Of a stretch of 64,000 bases of DNA, positions 62,043-64,000 are shown piece by piece. Both the position numbers and the translations under genes were made by a program. The DNA is from Pholis gunnellus (lineage: Eukaryota > Chordata > Actinopteri > Perciformes > Pholidae): contig OU342823.1 of assembly GCA_910591455.2 (NCBI GenBank), positions 18,127,219 to 18,191,218 on the forward strand. The letters are read 5' to 3'. Below the pieces are notes generated by a model. The model was given only the letters and a program-made list of their open reading frames with translations. It did no database searches and was not told the DNA's origin. Numbering within the stretch: position 1 is the stretch's first letter; each line of letters begins with the position of its first letter.

Positions 62043-63948
62043 CTGCAGACAAGACGGGGCAGATCTCAGCACTGTGGTTGTGGCTTTTCTTTTTTTCTCA
62101 CTATAACAGAAATGTTCTAATTCTAACGGTCACTTCTGATCTAATATATTCTAATGAATGAGGAAGAGGAAAAAGATCAAATTCCCATCAGGACCAGCGT
62201 GATAGAAATACCGGTTTCAGCATTTAGCTTTGGCACCGCGGCAGGTTGGGTGAGCTAGCAGTAACATGTACCACAGCTAGAAAGAAGAAGAAAGAATTGC
62301 CAGCAGAAATTGGTGGAGTGTGCCTTTGAGTCCACCTGGCTCCATACGTACACAAAGTCAGTCTCTCCCTTGAGTTGCACAACGGGCTGGAAGACCAGAG
62401 CCCTGCGCCGCATCCCCAGCAGGCAGCAGGTGTCCTCGGAGTTAGCAAACACTCGGCCTGCGGGGGAAAGACCGCAGCAGTCAAGAGGTGGAAAACACGG
62501 GGAAACGTACTTTAGAGGGTTGCAAACGGACAGCAGCATGGAACAGACGTTTGGCAGTGAGTGCAGAGCGGTGGTGGCTTTTCTTCTAGCTATCAACACC
62601 ACAGTTCTGCGTGGATCTACGGGGAGGATGGAGATGGGATGAAAAGTCTAAACACAGAAAGCAACTGAGGCGAGATAAAGCGTCACAGGTGAACGGGAAA
62701 GATGCGGGGCAAAGCGGGAAACAAGTGTCCGTTAGTTTCCAGTCTTATAAATGCAGACGACTTGTGAGCACGGTGGCTACTGCTAAATTTGTGAGACACA
62801 GACCGGTCACAGCTGTGCCGCACGAGTGCCTAGACTGCCTGAGTGGATCTATAAGACTAATGGGAAAGACAAGACAGGGACATGGAGCTCAATATAAAGA
62901 AGGAGATGGTCATGGAGCCAGCGGAAAAATAAAGATTTACCTTCATCTTATGTCATCCATGTGTATGGGAAATAGACATAAAAAACAAAGAGGAGGTTTA
63001 ACTTTAATTGTAGCCTTTGCACACATTCAGTGTGCTTTTAAGACACATTATGTATCACACATCTCTCACAGTTGCTTTCCATCTGCAAGTACATTCAAAT
63101 CCATTTCTCATCAAGTAGTTATGCTGATGGGTTTAAAGGATCAATAAATAATTTCCTCAAAATACGTCAGAACATCAGACAGTGACTCCATGCCGGATGT
63201 GGGTAAAGGTCCGCTTCTCAGCGGTCACGCCTCTGTAGGGAGGGAGGATCGACTACCACGGGTCCTGTCACTGACTGAGGTGGAACATCGACCTTACCTT
63301 TTCTGAACGTCTCCACCAGCTTCTTGGTGACCCACTGCATCGCCTTGGCGGAGATCTTGGTCCCAAAGTTACGGTCGAACGGAGACGGCGCTCCTCCCTT
63401 TCCAAAGAATCAGAATGTTTCACTTTGACGCATTTTTTTTGTGAAACTTCTTTCTTTTTCTTTTCTTGTTTTAAAGACATTTACGGTGACGAAAAAGGAA
63501 ATGATGAAAAGATGAATATGCATCAAAAGTCAAAGACCAGATTCAAACCCAGAGCCACCAAACTTCTTTGTTTTTTACATATTAAAACATTGTTAGTTGT
63601 GCTATGTTTCAAATATACTTTTTCTGTATCCCTTTACTTGCTGCAGGCACAACCCACTTCCCCCTTTGGGACCGTTTGTTTCATCCTGTTTTATCCGCGC
63701 TAATCTCAAGACATGCAAAGCCAAAACACAACAAAGCCCGTCCATGTGAAACGGGGACATGCATATTCATGATACAAACAAAATGGTTTATCAAATCTTC
63801 CTAGTTACCGCTGACACTTTAGTGGGCTGTGCCTACCTGCTGCATGTGTCCCAGCACATTCTTCCTGGAGTCGAACACTCCCCTCCCTTCTTCAGAGTAC
63901 AGCTGGTAGATGAAGTCCGTGGTGTAGTTCTCATTACAGTTCTCGTTC
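61886..63948 (-). CDS. pfkp: ATP-dependent 6-phosphofructokinase, platelet type (3' end of gene)
   Basis: PFKP phosphorylates fructose 6-phosphate to fructose 1,6-bisphosphate in the cytosol, the committed step of glycolysis, as homo- or hetero-tetramers with the muscle and liver subunits. Four exons here (63837-63948, 63298-63397, 62352-62457, 61886-62042) join in phase and encode about the last 158 residues, that is, the end of the C-terminal regulatory half. Key features are NYTTDFIYQLYSEEG, the GHMQQ|GGAPSPFDRNFGTK block (the effector-site counterpart of GHxQRGG in the catalytic half), GMRRRALVFQPV and RIPKEQWWLKLRPLMKILAK. The tail KYKTSYDVSDSGKLEHV matches the P isoform better than M or L forms as I recall them. 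Introns are 309, 840 and 439 bp. The gene continues beyond the right edge. Teleosts can carry two pfkp copies, and which one this is cannot be told. Confidence 0.93.
62043..62351 (-). other. pfkp: pfkp last intron
   Basis: 309 bp, GTACGT...CTGCAG. A T-rich stretch on the plus strand near 62085-62100 is seen as A-rich on the transcript. Nothing else is recognised. Confidence 0.85.
62352..62457 (-). CDS. pfkp: pfkp penultimate coding exon
   Basis: 106 nt between acceptor CCCCCGCAG and donor GTACGT. It encodes (G)RVFANSEDTCCLLGMRRRA then LVFQPVVQLKGETDF, a conserved stretch of the regulatory half. The codon at the 3' junction reads GT|T (Val) where I remember other PFKs having Glu (DFEHRIP). 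This may be a lineage difference. Confidence 0.92.
62458..63297 (-). other. pfkp: pfkp intron
   Basis: 840 bp, GTAAGG...CCCGCAG. It carries a long plus-strand frame (62611-63147) with no domain, which is treated as chance. No repeat is recognised. Confidence 0.85.
63298..63397 (-). CDS. pfkp: pfkp coding exon, GGAPSPFDRN block
   Basis: 100 nt, donor GTAAGG. It encodes GGAPSPFDRNFGTKISAKAM then QWVTKKLVETFRK. The acceptor reads GGAAAG, with A instead of the usual C/T before AG, but reading phase with the preceding exon (...GHMQQ|) requires exactly this position. Confidence 0.92.
63398..63836 (-). other. pfkp: pfkp intron
   Basis: 439 bp, GTAGGC...GGAAAG. It contains an A/G-rich stretch near its 3' end on the pfkp strand, giving a poor pyrimidine tract. 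Confidence 0.85.
63837..63948 (-). CDS. pfkp: pfkp coding exon, NYTTDFIYQLYSEEG to GHMQQ
   Basis: 112 nt, donor GTAGGC, acceptor formed by a (GT)n tract ending in AG. After one base finishing an Arg-type codon (xxG) it encodes NENCNENYTTDFIYQLYSEE then GRGVFDSRKNVLGHMQQ. This is the most conserved of the four exons. Confidence 0.93.

Positions 63949-63950
<2 letters not shown>

Positions 63951-63980
<30 letters not shown>
63951..63980 (+). repeat. (CA)n microsatellite forming a pfkp splice acceptor
   Basis: About 15 AC units. Read on the pfkp strand this is a GT tract that ends in TAG at 63949-63951, directly against the exon. Confidence 0.9.
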
Positions 63981-63983
<3 letters not shown>

Positions 63984-64000
63984 CAGTGAAAGGAAACAGT

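Noticed and set aside
62611..63147. 178-codon plus-strand frame
   Set aside because: It lies antisense within a pfkp intron and shows no domain or splice structure.

Overview
The window is vertebrate nuclear DNA from a ray-finned fish, most likely a percomorph teleost. Three things point there: vertebrate-type introns and exons of a phosphofructokinase gene at the right edge, several interspersed repeats of kinds that recur in teleost genomes, and many dinucleotide (CA/GT) microsatellites. The repeat families are recognised from memory of recurring teleost sequence, not from a database search. There is one 100-N assembly gap (48682-48781). No bacterial-type operon, CRISPR array, viral genome, rRNA or convincing tRNA gene was seen.

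The only gene that can be named is pfkp (ATP-dependent 6-phosphofructokinase, platelet type) on the minus strand. Its last four coding exons are at 63837-63948, 63298-63397, 62352-62457 and 61886-62042. Reading phases and splice sites agree across all three introns, and the 3' UTR probably ends near an AATAAA at about 61120. The 5' part of the gene lies beyond the right edge.

Everything to the left, about 61 kb, is a gene desert on the 3' side of pfkp. It holds relics of mobile elements: a TIR-type DNA transposon broken by a SINE (546-1652), a teleost repeat (3345-3993), an element with hAT-like protein remnants and matching termini (19045-20054), a repeat split by a 263-bp insertion with an open frame (21350-21910), three copies of one interspersed repeat (25458, 34811 and 48245), a GC-rich repeat next to a tRNA-derived SINE (45985-46470), another repeat (54240-54450) and a non-LTR retrotransposon 3' end (60380-60955). 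It also holds a 42-bp minisatellite (56310-56875) with a degenerate relative 46 kb away (10059-10345), a 320-bp CA tract (37180-37499), and 25 G or C mononucleotide runs of 10 or more bases.

Between the repeats are unique AT-rich blocks with homeodomain-type TAATTA cores. They look like candidate conserved non-coding elements, but conservation cannot be judged from one sequence. Less certain but worth checking are a compact TATA box / ATG / frame-broken ORF / AATAAA unit at 49264-49761 and an orphan 47-nt exon-like segment at 55763-55809. I did not find a clear novel multi-gene system.
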